This document shows, one piece after another, positions 46,313 through 54,900 of a stretch of 64,000 nucleotides of DNA. How positions within the stretch are numbered: position 1 is the stretch's first letter; each line of letters begins with the position of its first letter. The position numbers and the translations under genes are program-made. The stretch is taken from NCBI GenBank assembly GCA_031366005.1, contig JANLZB010000006.1:62001-126000 (forward strand). Reading direction: 5' to 3'. The notes under the pieces were generated by a model, which saw only the letters and a program-made list of their open reading frames with translations, searched no databases and was not told the DNA's origin. The DNA is from JANLUX01 sp031366005 (GTDB lineage Bacteria; Bacteroidota; Bacteroidia; AKYH767-A; OLB10).

Positions 46313-47095
46313 ATGATAAAAGAATTACTAAAAAAAATTATTGTCAGCGCAGGACTTTATCCCTTTCTTTTAAGCACTAAAAAAAAATATTTTCCTTCTA
46401 AAAGCGATATCGCAGAAAGAAAAATTTTAAGTGAAAGAGAAAAATTTTATTCGCAGTTTATAAAAGAAGGTGATTTGTGTTTTGATGTAGGAGCTAATTT
46501 AGGTAACCGTACAGAAATTTTTTTGAAACTAAAAGCAAAGGTGATTGCCATTGAACCTCAGAAATCATGTTCAAGAATTTTAAAAGCGAAATTTGGTAAC
46601 AGAATTACAATTGTTGAAAAAGGACTGGGTGAATCAGAGGGCACAAATGAATTATTTATCTCTGATGCTTCAACCATTTCAACTTTTTCAAAAGATTGGA
46701 TCACTTCATTAAAGGAAACCAGGTTTAAAGAATACAGCTGGAATGATTCGGAAACTGTGCAAATGACTACAATGGATGCTTTAATCAATCAGTATGGCAA
46801 ACCTGCTTTTTGCAAAATTGATGTGGAAGGATTTGAAGTGGAAGTTTTAAAAGGATTATCCCAACCACTAAAGGTTTTATCGTTTGAATATTGTGTGCCC
46901 GAACAAATCAACAATGCAATTAAGTGCATTGAATATTTAGCAAAACTCGGAGCAATTAAATGCAATTACACAATTGGTGAAGACATGCAGTTTATATTAC
47001 AAAGTTGGATTAGCGGAACGGAGATGTTAATGCTTATCAACTCACCTGGTTTCAAAAAAAATAGTTTTGGAGATATTTATGTTGCATTTGAGTAA
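46313..47095 (+). CDS. FkbM family methyltransferase
   Basis: 260 residues. DLCFDVGANLGNRTEIFLK is the SAM-binding motif I of FkbM enzymes, followed by IAIEPQKS and the late IDVEGFEVEVLKGL. These enzymes transfer a methyl group to oxygen on sugars or polyketides. In this export operon, glycan O-methylation is likely; it may provide the cap read by the Wzt C-terminal domain (inference). It follows wzt by 23 bases. Confidence 0.88.
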   Translation: MIKELLKKIIVSAGLYPFLLSTKKKYFPSKSDIAERKILSEREKFYSQFIKEGDLCFDVGANLGNRTEIFLKLKAKVIAIEPQKSCSRILKAKFGNRITIVEKGLGESEGTNELFISDASTISTFSKDWITSLKETRFKEYSWNDSETVQMTTMDALINQYGKPAFCKIDVEGFEVEVLKGLSQPLKVLSFEYCVPEQINNAIKCIEYLAKLGAIKCNYTIGEDMQFILQSWISGTEMLMLINSPGFKKNSFGDIYVAFE

Positions 47096-47125
47096 TGGTT
47101 ATAATATTCAGCATTTCATTTTAAA

Positions 47126-48136
47126 ATGAAAAGTGATCTTGAATTAGAATTTCCTTATCCCAAAAATTTTGTTCCCGGTGACGAAATTTTATTTAAGGAT
47201 GATATAAAAAGAACACTGCCTCAACCAAAAATTCAGAGATTAAAAAACGTTTGCATCACCGTTGATGGAATCATTTTTAAAAACCTGAAAATATATGATC
47301 AGTTTTTAATATGGAAGGCACACAAGAAAGATTATAATCTGCTTTATCTTTTAAAAATTATCTTTTCAGGAAAAAAAATAAGGCTTAGTAAATCACAACA
47401 ACACATTGCGTGTTTTGATTATTGGTCACATGGTTATTTTCATTGGATGTGTGATTTTCTGCCAAGGCTTTCTTTATTGGAAGATCAGATAGATAATGCT
47501 GTATTGATAGTTCCCGAATGGTATAAGGCTTCTTTTTTTCAGGATAGTTTAAAAGCATTTCATGTAAAAAATATTTTAAGGTTATCGGGTAACAACTATC
47601 TGCAATGTGATGACTTATTAGTTCCAGAACATGTAGCACCTTCAGGGGAGCATAACCCGGATATTATTTTACAAGTGCGAAACCGTTTAATTGAATTTTA
47701 TAAGCATGAATTTGAAAATAAATTCGGAGATAAAATTTATGTAAGCCGTGCAAAAAGCAGGTATCGGAAAATAAAAAATGAAGAGGAAGTTATAGAGTTG
47801 TTAAAGCAATTTGGGTTTACAACTATTTTTTTTGAAGACTATTCTTTATCTCAACAAATTGCTATCGCTTATTTTGCCAAGCAGATGATTTCGTTGCACG
47901 GAGCTAACATGACTAATTTAATGTTTATGCAACCCGGAACAAATGTTTTAGAATTCAGAAAGAATACCACTGAACATGTAAACAGTTATTTCTCTCTTGC
48001 ATCAGCTATTGGTGTAAACTATTTTTATCAGTCATGTGATTATATAAATCTCAGGCAGAAAGGTGGAAATGCCTTTGATGTAAAAGTTGATATTGATAAG
48101 TTAATAGTGAACGTTAACTTAATGCTGCGCAATTAA
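47126..48136 (+). CDS. Glycosyltransferase family 61 protein
   Basis: 336 residues. The late block IAYFAKQMISLHGANMTNLMFM (near residue 265) with PGTNVLEF is the hallmark of GT61 (DUF563) transferases; YWSHGYFHWMCDFLPRL and YVSRAKSRYRKIKNEEEV are also typical. It probably adds a pentose or similar sugar in the cytoplasm during glycan assembly. In the same rightward operon as the exporter. Confidence 0.87.
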   Translation: MKSDLELEFPYPKNFVPGDEILFKDDIKRTLPQPKIQRLKNVCITVDGIIFKNLKIYDQFLIWKAHKKDYNLLYLLKIIFSGKKIRLSKSQQHIACFDYWSHGYFHWMCDFLPRLSLLEDQIDNAVLIVPEWYKASFFQDSLKAFHVKNILRLSGNNYLQCDDLLVPEHVAPSGEHNPDIILQVRNRLIEFYKHEFENKFGDKIYVSRAKSRYRKIKNEEEVIELLKQFGFTTIFFEDYSLSQQIAIAYFAKQMISLHGANMTNLMFMQPGTNVLEFRKNTTEHVNSYFSLASAIGVNYFYQSCDYINLRQKGGNAFDVKVDIDKLIVNVNLMLRN

Positions 48137-48156
48137 GTTTTTATTTTTGTTCACAC

Positions 48157-48933
48157 ATGAAATCATTAAAAGATATTGCATCTGATTTGAAAATAAATGC
48201 TTCTGTTGTGTATAATTTCATAAAAGGAATTCGAGGAGAAATCAAATTCAAATCAGAGTTTGAGAATGATTATAAAAAATTTCTCGCACTCTCAGTTGAT
48301 AACAGGTTCTCAATAAACCGGCATGAAGCAAGGCCAATAAATGAGAAGACAGCACAAACGGAATTTGACAGGCATTATATTTATCATACGGCATGGGCTG
48401 CAAGAATTCTGAAGAAAATTGCTCCTGAAAAACATACTGATATTTCTTCTTCACTTTATTTTTCCGCTATCTGTTCTACTTTCATTAAAATGGATTTTTA
48501 TGATTATCGTCCTGCCAATTTAATTTTGAATAACCTCACATGTGGCTCTGCAGATTTAATGAAACTTTCTTTTGAGGATAATTCAATTTCTTCATTATCA
48601 TGTATGCATACTATTGAACATATTGGCTTAGGAAGATATGGTGATGCAATTAATCCCGATGGTGATCTTGTTGCTATCAAAGAATTAAAAAGAGTTTTAG
48701 CGAAAGGCGGAAACCTATTGTTTGTAGTTCCTGTTGGCAAACCCAAAATAATTTTTAATGCTCACCGGATATATTCGCGCGATCAGATTTTAGATTATTT
48801 CAACGACTTGAATTTAATTGAATTTACATTGATTCCTGAAAATGCTATTGATGGCGGACTTGTCAACTCCCCCTCAGATGATTTATTGAGAAAGCAGAAT
48901 TATGGTTGCGGATGTTTTTGGTTTAAGAAATAA
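48157..48933 (+). CDS. DUF268 family protein, methyltransferase-like
   Basis: 258 residues. SLSCMHTIEHIGLGRYGDAINPDGD followed by KELKRVLAKGGNLLFVVPVG and AHRIYSRDQIL matches DUF268, whose fold is that of class I SAM methyltransferases. It lacks a clear glycine-rich motif I. Members sit in capsule and O-antigen loci; the substrate is unknown. It is the last gene of the first rightward part of the cluster; the next gene faces it. Confidence 0.8.
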   Translation: MKSLKDIASDLKINASVVYNFIKGIRGEIKFKSEFENDYKKFLALSVDNRFSINRHEARPINEKTAQTEFDRHYIYHTAWAARILKKIAPEKHTDISSSLYFSAICSTFIKMDFYDYRPANLILNNLTCGSADLMKLSFEDNSISSLSCMHTIEHIGLGRYGDAINPDGDLVAIKELKRVLAKGGNLLFVVPVGKPKIIFNAHRIYSRDQILDYFNDLNLIEFTLIPENAIDGGLVNSPSDDLLRKQNYGCGCFWFKK

Positions 48934-48941
48934 GTTGTGAT

Positions 48942-49754
48942 TTATTTTAATTCGGCTAAATAATTTATTGTTGTGAAAACTTCTAACCTTTCATTATAAT
49001 TGTTGATAAGATGCAATCCATTTTTAACTATCCGGTAAATTTTATATCTGTCTTTTAATAAATAATAGAAATCCTGAAAATAGGTTTTTGAATCAATATC
49101 ACAACCTCCAAATTCAAATTGAATAAATTTAATTTTATCTGAATTAATCATTCGTTCTGCGCCTTGAAGAACTTTTAATTCGTGTCCTTCAACATCTAAT
49201 TTTAGAAAATCAATACTTTTTATCTTATTAGCATTGCAAAATTCATCTATTGTTAAAAGCTCAACTTCTTCTTCATTATTCATTTCGAGATTAAAATGTC
49301 CTAACTTTCTTTTATATAAAGAAGCCAAACCTGATAAATCCGAATCAGAATATAATTTTAAAATTGTTTTCCTGTTACTAAATCCAAAGTTGAATAAACG
49401 AACATTTTCTGTTTCACCGAGATTTTGTCTGAGTTTTAAAAAGGTCTTTTTTGAAGGTTCAAAGGCAAATAGGGTAAAGAGGTTATTTTTAAAACTATTG
49501 ATAAGAGCTTTAGAATAATCACCAACATTAGCACCTACATCCAATAATACTAAATTCTCTTTTTTATTTAAATGCGATTGAATATACGAAATGCAAGTTA
49601 ATTCACCACTGTTTTTCACATCACCGCCATTGCCATAGTTCATCCCTGAAATTCCTATATTATAAAGCGTTTCAAAAAAAGATTGATACTCCCTTTTCCC
49701 AATCCGTGGCAAAATATAATATCTATAGATGAATGAGAAAATTTTATTTTTCAT
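48942..49754 (-). CDS. FkbM family methyltransferase (opposite strand)
   Basis: 270 residues. ENLVLLDVGANVGDYSKAL is motif I, LFAFEPSKKTF and IDFLKLDVEGHELKVLQGA complete the family pattern. It is the only gene between 41 and 59 kb on the minus strand and converges with DUF268 with only eight bases between stops. This suggests it was inserted or inverted separately. It probably O-methylates a glycan. Confidence 0.87.
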   Translation of the reverse strand: MKNKIFSFIYRYYILPRIGKREYQSFFETLYNIGISGMNYGNGGDVKNSGELTCISYIQSHLNKKENLVLLDVGANVGDYSKALINSFKNNLFTLFAFEPSKKTFLKLRQNLGETENVRLFNFGFSNRKTILKLYSDSDLSGLASLYKRKLGHFNLEMNNEEEVELLTIDEFCNANKIKSIDFLKLDVEGHELKVLQGAERMINSDKIKFIQFEFGGCDIDSKTYFQDFYYLLKDRYKIYRIVKNGLHLINNYNERLEVFTTINYLAELK

Positions 49755-49941
49755 TTTATTTTATAACGAATTAATCAAAAGCGAAGAGTGTAAATATAGT
49801 TTTTGTCGATATAATTTACGGAAAAAGCTAAAATGAGAAGTTTTGAAATATTAAACTATGGTTAGCTATTTTTATGCTCGAGTTTGAGATTGGTGATACC
49901 TTATGAAAATAATAATTAGCTTAATCTGTCATGTTTAAGAA

Positions 49942-50745
49942 ATGAAAACCACAGCTTCAGCCAATATTGGAATTATAGTTTTTTCCTGCGATAAATATTC
50001 GGATTTGTGGGAACCGTTTTTTCATTTCTTTAATAAATACTGGAGCGATTGTCCTTATCCTGTTTACCTGGCAACGAATACCAAACCTTTTAATAAAAAT
50101 AATCTTCAGCTTTTATTTTCTAATCAGTTTACTAAATGGGGTGAGGAGACACTTTCAATTCTCAACCAGTTCAATCATGATTATTTAATTTATTTTCAGG
50201 ATGATTATTTCCTTACACAAAAAGTAAATAATGAGGAAATAGAAAAACTGTCTAATAAAATGCAATTATTAAATGCTGATTATCTGCGGTTGTTTCCGTC
50301 ACCCGGTCCTGATTTAAAAATTGAAAGCGAAAATGATTTTGGCATCATTGGTGCAAATGCTCCATATAGAACATCTTTGCAATGTGCAATCTGGAAAAGA
50401 GATTCTTTCAAAAAACTGATTATGCCCGGTGAGTCTAACTGGGAATTTGAAATAAATTCTGTCAATCGCTCAAAGGATATGTTATTTTTAAGTGTTTATC
50501 CCAAGACAAAACAGAATTTAAAGAAAACAAATTATCCAATAAATTATTATTATTTAACTGCGGTTTACAAGGGCAAATGGCTGAGGAATCCACTGAGGGC
50601 ATGTTTAAAAGAAGGATTAACTCCTGATTTAACTTATCGCAAAGCAGAAAATTATTGGGATACATTTCACCGTTCTGTTTATGGTTCTGCACCAAAACCT
50701 ATTCAGCACATTTTAGATTACATTAATAATAAATTCAATAAATAA
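49942..50745 (+). CDS. Glycosyltransferase-like protein of unknown family
   Basis: 267 residues. The start NIGIIVFSCDKYSDLW and the acidic motif YLIYFQDDYFL (near 88), a DxD-like metal and nucleotide-sugar site, suggest a GT-A type glycosyltransferase. Later aromatic-rich sequence shows no motif I can name. Its position between the exporter genes and the DegT aminotransferase supports a role in assembly of the exported polysaccharide. Confidence 0.65.
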   Translation: MKTTASANIGIIVFSCDKYSDLWEPFFHFFNKYWSDCPYPVYLATNTKPFNKNNLQLLFSNQFTKWGEETLSILNQFNHDYLIYFQDDYFLTQKVNNEEIEKLSNKMQLLNADYLRLFPSPGPDLKIESENDFGIIGANAPYRTSLQCAIWKRDSFKKLIMPGESNWEFEINSVNRSKDMLFLSVYPKTKQNLKKTNYPINYYYLTAVYKGKWLRNPLRACLKEGLTPDLTYRKAENYWDTFHRSVYGSAPKPIQHILDYINNKFNK

Positions 50746-50773
50746 AATATTTAATTCTATTTCCTGCACCATA

Positions 50774-51886
50774 ATGGAATCACAAAACATCTCTGTATTC
50801 AACACTTTTATTCATCCAAAAGCTGAGCGTATTATCAGGGATTTGTTGCAAACAACTTTTTTAAGCGAAGGAAAAATTGTAAAACAATTTGAAGAGGAAA
50901 TAGAAAATACATTTGGTTTTAAAAACTGTGTTGCGTTAAACTCAGGCACATCAGCATTGCATCTTGCGTTGGTGCTGGCAGGTGTAAAGGAAGGTGATGA
51001 AGTTATATGTCCTGCACAAACTTTTGTAGCAACGGGATTGGTGATTGTTCAGCAAAAAGCAATTCCGGTTTTTGCGGATATTGATTACTACAGCGGAAAT
51101 ATTTCCATTGAATCAATAAAAAGTAAAATCACTTCCAAAACAAAAGCTATTATTCCTGTTCACTGGGGCGGTTATCCATGCGACATGGATGAGATCAAAG
51201 CCATTGCAAAACAACATAACCTCATTGTGATAGAAGATGCAGCGCATGCATTGGGTGCTACTTATAAAAATCAAACGGTTGGAAATATTTCAGACTACAC
51301 CTGCTTTTCATTTCAAGCCATAAAACATCTTACCACTGCCGATGGTGGAGCAATTTGTTGCAAAAATCCGGAGCGTTATAATGATGCAATCACGAAAAGG
51401 TGGTTTGGTATTGATCGTGGCAATGCACCATTGAGCGATCTTGGTGAAAGACAATATAACATCACTGAGCTGGGTTATAAATATCACATGAATAATTATG
51501 CAGCCGCTCTTGGAATCGCTAACCTGATTGATTATCATGTTCGATTAAAAAAACGATTAGCAATTGCAGAATTCTATAAAAATGAATTAGCTCACGTAAA
51601 GGGTTTGCAATTATTCAGGTATGATGATAACAGGCAGAGCGCTTACTGGTTGTTTGGATTTCATGTAGAAAAGCGAAGTGATTTTATCCGCGCATTAAAA
51701 GAAAAGGGAATAACTGCATCTGTGATTCATCAGCGCATTGATAGAAATGAAGTGTTTGGCGGAATAAAAAACGATTTGGTAAATCAAGCTAAATTTGATC
51801 TCACACAAATTCATATTCCCATTCATGATGGGATTGATAAAGAAAAAGCCGGATACATTGTGGATGTGATAAAATCAGGTTGGTAA
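50774..51886 (+). CDS. DegT/DnrJ/EryC1/StrS family aminotransferase
   Basis: 370 residues of the PLP-dependent sugar aminotransferase family (perosamine/ArnB-type). NSGTSALHLAL binds the cofactor phosphate, VIEDAAHALGA holds the Asp, and SFQAIKHLTTADGG the Schiff-base Lys. It aminates a keto-sugar nucleotide, giving an amino-deoxysugar for the glycan. A later acyltransferase (52841) could acylate that amine. Confidence 0.92.
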   Translation: MESQNISVFNTFIHPKAERIIRDLLQTTFLSEGKIVKQFEEEIENTFGFKNCVALNSGTSALHLALVLAGVKEGDEVICPAQTFVATGLVIVQQKAIPVFADIDYYSGNISIESIKSKITSKTKAIIPVHWGGYPCDMDEIKAIAKQHNLIVIEDAAHALGATYKNQTVGNISDYTCFSFQAIKHLTTADGGAICCKNPERYNDAITKRWFGIDRGNAPLSDLGERQYNITELGYKYHMNNYAAALGIANLIDYHVRLKKRLAIAEFYKNELAHVKGLQLFRYDDNRQSAYWLFGFHVEKRSDFIRALKEKGITASVIHQRIDRNEVFGGIKNDLVNQAKFDLTQIHIPIHDGIDKEKAGYIVDVIKSGW

Positions 51887-51906
51887 ATAAATATACAAAA
51901 CAAAAA

Positions 51907-52839
51907 ATGAAAATACTTTTACTTGGCGCCACCGGTTTTGCAGGAAGTAATGTTGCACGCAACTTAAAAAAGAATCAAATTGATTTTGTTCCAACATCAA
52001 AAAGTTCAGGTGTTGATTTTTGTATTCCTGCACAGGCGGATGCTTTATTGACGGAGATAAAACCTGATATAATTATCAACTGTGCCGCGCATGTAGGCAG
52101 TTTAAATTATGTAACTGAAAAAGCTGCGGAGGTAATGTTGGATAATTCAAGAATGATTTTGAACATGTATCAATCCATTGCATCCATTAACCGCAATGCA
52201 ATAATTATTAATCCTATTGCCAACTGTGCTTATCCCGCAAAGGCTGATACTTTTAAAGAAGATAATTGGTGGGACGGACATTTGCACAGATCAGTTTTAT
52301 CTTATGGTTCAACAAGACGATTGCTTTGGTCAGTAGGCGAAAGTTTTACAATGCAGTATGGATTACGCAGCATTTATCTGCTGGTGCCAAATATGTATGG
52401 ACCTTTTGATTCTACTGACCCCAATAAAGCACATGCATTAAATGCATTGATTTCAAAATTTGTGAAAGCAGAAAAACTTGGATTAAAGGAAATTGAAATC
52501 TGGGGTACAGGTGTTGCAATAAGAGAATGGTTATATGCTGAAGATTTTGCTTCTATCATTTCATCTATTGTTAAAAATCCAAATACCATTGGTTTATCAG
52601 AACCTGTTAACATCGCGCAAAATTTTGGATTAAGTGTTAAGGAACTTGTTTACATCATTAATGGATATTTCGATAATAAGTTCCAGATAAAATGGAATCC
52701 GAATATGCCTGATGGCGCACCCAAAAAAGTAATGGACGACACACGCTTTAAAAAAGTTTTCGTTGATTTTAAATTCACAAATTTTAATGATGGTGTAAAG
52801 AATACCATTAGTTATTATCAATCCATTTATCCTTATTAG
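51907..52839 (+). CDS. NAD-dependent epimerase/dehydratase (GDP-fucose synthase-like)
   Basis: About 310 residues from ATG 51907 (a TTG further upstream would overlap the aminotransferase). KILLLGATGFAGSNVARNL is the Rossmann motif. INCAAHVGSL and NPIANCAYPAKA resemble GDP-L-fucose synthase. The active-site position usually YxxxK reads YGSTR (near residue 140), with Arg in place of Lys. Activity may therefore differ from standard family members. Confidence 0.8.
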   Translation: MKILLLGATGFAGSNVARNLKKNQIDFVPTSKSSGVDFCIPAQADALLTEIKPDIIINCAAHVGSLNYVTEKAAEVMLDNSRMILNMYQSIASINRNAIIINPIANCAYPAKADTFKEDNWWDGHLHRSVLSYGSTRRLLWSVGESFTMQYGLRSIYLLVPNMYGPFDSTDPNKAHALNALISKFVKAEKLGLKEIEIWGTGVAIREWLYAEDFASIISSIVKNPNTIGLSEPVNIAQNFGLSVKELVYIINGYFDNKFQIKWNPNMPDGAPKKVMDDTRFKKVFVDFKFTNFNDGVKNTISYYQSIYPY

Positions 52840-52840
52840 T

Positions 52841-53407
52841 ATGAGAGAGGATTTAAATCCCAACCAATTTGATTACAGATTATTGAAAAGTGTGGGTATA
52901 GATGTATTTATCAGTAAGAATGTTGAGATCAGGAGGCCGCACATGGTAAGCATTGGAAATCATGTTGCAATTGATACGGGAGTTTATATTACAACAGAAG
53001 CAGAAATTAGAGATTACATACATCTCTCTCCTTATATAACTGTGATAGGAGGGGCGAAAAGTAAAATAGTGTTGGAAGATTTTGTTACCATTGCTGCCGG
53101 TTCACGGCTTATCGCAGGAAGCGATAAATTTTCAGGTGATGGATTTACCAGTGTTACTGTACCGGAAAAATACCGTGATACGGTAGAATTTTCAACGATT
53201 CATATCAAACGCTTTGCAGGCATTGGAACCAATGTAGTGATAATGCCCGGAGTTACCATAGCCGAAGGTGCTGTAATCGGAGCATGTACATTGGTTACAA
53301 AAGATACTGAACCATGGACAATTTATACAGGTATTCCTGCAAAGCCTGTGAGATTGAGAAATAAAGAGAAAATGATTCAGTATGCTAAAGAATTAGGATA
53401 CCTGTAA
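52841..53407 (+). CDS. Hexapeptide-repeat acyltransferase
   Basis: 188 residues with left-handed beta-helix hexads (VSIGNHVAIDTGVYI, then IGTNVVIMPGVTIAEGAVIG). The end TIYTGIPAKPVRLRNK is the classical close of acetyltransferases of the maltose/galactoside type. It probably acetylates an amino sugar, perhaps the DegT product. It starts one base after the epimerase stop. Confidence 0.88.
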   Translation: MREDLNPNQFDYRLLKSVGIDVFISKNVEIRRPHMVSIGNHVAIDTGVYITTEAEIRDYIHLSPYITVIGGAKSKIVLEDFVTIAAGSRLIAGSDKFSGDGFTSVTVPEKYRDTVEFSTIHIKRFAGIGTNVVIMPGVTIAEGAVIGACTLVTKDTEPWTIYTGIPAKPVRLRNKEKMIQYAKELGYL

Positions 53408-53409
53408 AA

Positions 53410-54360
53410 ATGCAAAAGGAAATTAATTTATCATACATACTTACCACTTTTAACAAGCTTCAATATTTAAAAGTCACGTTACCTTTTCTGATTAAGGCTT
53501 GTAAAGAGGATGAGGAAATTGTGGTGGTGGATGGAGGCAGCAAAGACGGTACTGTTGAATACCTCAACCTGTTATTTCAGAATAATGAAATTCATCAGTT
53601 CATATCCGCTCCTGATAAAGGTGAGGCCCATGGAACTAACAAGGCATTGCTGATGGCAAAGGGTGAGTTGATTAAAATTATTTCTGATGATGATATTTAT
53701 TCGTTTGAGGCTACTGACGGCTGCAAAAAATTTATGCTGGAGAATAGAGAATATGATTTGATGGCTTCCAATATCATCCAGGTTAATTTATCTTCAAACG
53801 AAAAAGTAAAAGCTGTTTTTATTAAAAATAATGAACGTGATTTTGAAGATTGGAAAAACGGAAAAAGAGCCAACACATTTTTTTGCGGACTTTCATTGAT
53901 GATGCGCAGATCAAGCCTGCCGCTTTTAGGTTTGTTCAATACCTATTTTAAAATGATAGATATTGAATATTGTGTGAGAGTAACAAGTATAAAAGCTAAG
54001 ATTGCTTACTCAACAAATCCTGTTGTGATTTCAATTATCAATGACAACAGTAATTCAACTTTATTTACATCAGCCTATGAAAAGGAATATATTAAAGTAT
54101 CATTTGCTTATGAATACTTTAATAATTATTTGATAAATTATAATTATCATAATCCTTATTCGATTAAAGATTCAGTTACAAATTTTTTCAAGTTGTTGAA
54201 AAACCGAACCAGCAAACAAAAGATTGTTAATGCCAATTATCCAATTTCAATTAATGAGTTTGACAATATTGAGAAATCAAATTACGAGGAAATTTATCTG
54301 AGAGGACTGCAGCTTATGACGGACTTTTCTAAAAAGTATAAAACTGTTTTTATCAGATAG
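53410..54360 (+). CDS. Family 2 glycosyltransferase
   Basis: 316 residues of the GT-A fold. SYILTTFNKLQYL and EEIVVVDGGSKDGTVEYL are the N-terminal nucleotide-binding motifs, and ISDDDIY (near 98) the DxD-type metal site. It probably adds a sugar to the lipid-linked glycan. Last gene of the export cluster; two bases after the acyltransferase stop. Confidence 0.9.
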   Translation: MQKEINLSYILTTFNKLQYLKVTLPFLIKACKEDEEIVVVDGGSKDGTVEYLNLLFQNNEIHQFISAPDKGEAHGTNKALLMAKGELIKIISDDDIYSFEATDGCKKFMLENREYDLMASNIIQVNLSSNEKVKAVFIKNNERDFEDWKNGKRANTFFCGLSLMMRRSSLPLLGLFNTYFKMIDIEYCVRVTSIKAKIAYSTNPVVISIINDNSNSTLFTSAYEKEYIKVSFAYEYFNNYLINYNYHNPYSIKDSVTNFFKLLKNRTSKQKIVNANYPISINEFDNIEKSNYEEIYLRGLQLMTDFSKKYKTVFIR

Positions 54361-54607
54361 GAGGTAAGCCTGATAAAATTTTATTCAGTAGTTTAAGTAA
54401 GTTGCTTTATTATTTATGTGATAGTTTTTTTGCATCTGTTTCTAACCAATTCAGAATTTGTAAGATGACCGTAAGATTTTAAAATTGTTTTGCAACACTA
54501 ACTAAAATCCGATATTATCATTGTAATACAAGTAACAAAAACAACAACAACATAAAAAAGAGTGCCTATGGTTAAATGAAAAAATAAACTAAATTATTCC
54601 CGTAAAT

Positions 54608-54645
54608 AAAAGCAATTGCATCTGGTGATGCGGTTGCTTTTTTTT
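54608..54645 (+). terminator. Terminator after the polysaccharide cluster
   Basis: AAAAGCAA (54608-54615) pairs with TTGCTTTT (54634-54641). An inner GCATC / GATGC pair and two T-G wobbles make a 15-bp stem. T-run to 54645. It lies about 250 bases after the GT2 stop. Confidence 0.85.
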
Positions 54646-54658
54646 GTTTATGATTTCA

Positions 54659-54689
54659 CCCCTGTGAGGGTTTCAAACCCTGACAGGGT
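54659..54689. repeat. Palindromic repeat element
   Basis: CCCTGTGAGGGTTT, one C, then AAACCCTGACAGGG, a 14-bp inverted repeat with one mismatch. It resembles a dispersed element common in Bacteroidota. It lies directly beyond the terminator. Confidence 0.7.
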
Positions 54690-54862
54690 AAAGTAAACTC
54701 GAACAAATAGTTTAATTATTTTCTTTTTCAACAGCCCATTTTAACTCAACAAACTGATCCTCCGCAACAATCTATTCTTATCAACATCAAACCGTTCAGC
54801 AGGGCAGATTGCGTAATTTTACCTCGTTAATTTAATGCATTGGTCATTGGTCATTCTGAATT

Positions 54863-54893
54863 AACTCATAACTCAAAATTCATAACTCATAAT
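54863..54893 (+). repeat. CATAACTC simple repeat before dnaE
   Basis: AACTCATAACTCAAAATTCA continues to 54893 in the dnaE leader. Similar runs lie at 21079-21110 and 31747-31775; two of the three abut a start codon. Confidence 0.65.
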
Positions 54894-54900
54894 TTCAACA

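Larger units (their letters stand above)
54361..54900. other. Intergenic region before dnaE with terminator and repeats
   Basis: 540 bases with no gene: an AT-rich stretch (54361-54600) that might encode a short RNA ending at the terminator (54608-54645), a palindromic repeat (54659-54689) and a CATAACTC simple repeat (54863-54893) that ends a few bases before the dnaE ATG. Confidence 0.55.

Noticed and set aside
46558..46788. Frames antisense to the export cluster genes
   Set aside because: Short and overlapping complete FkbM, GT and aminotransferase genes.
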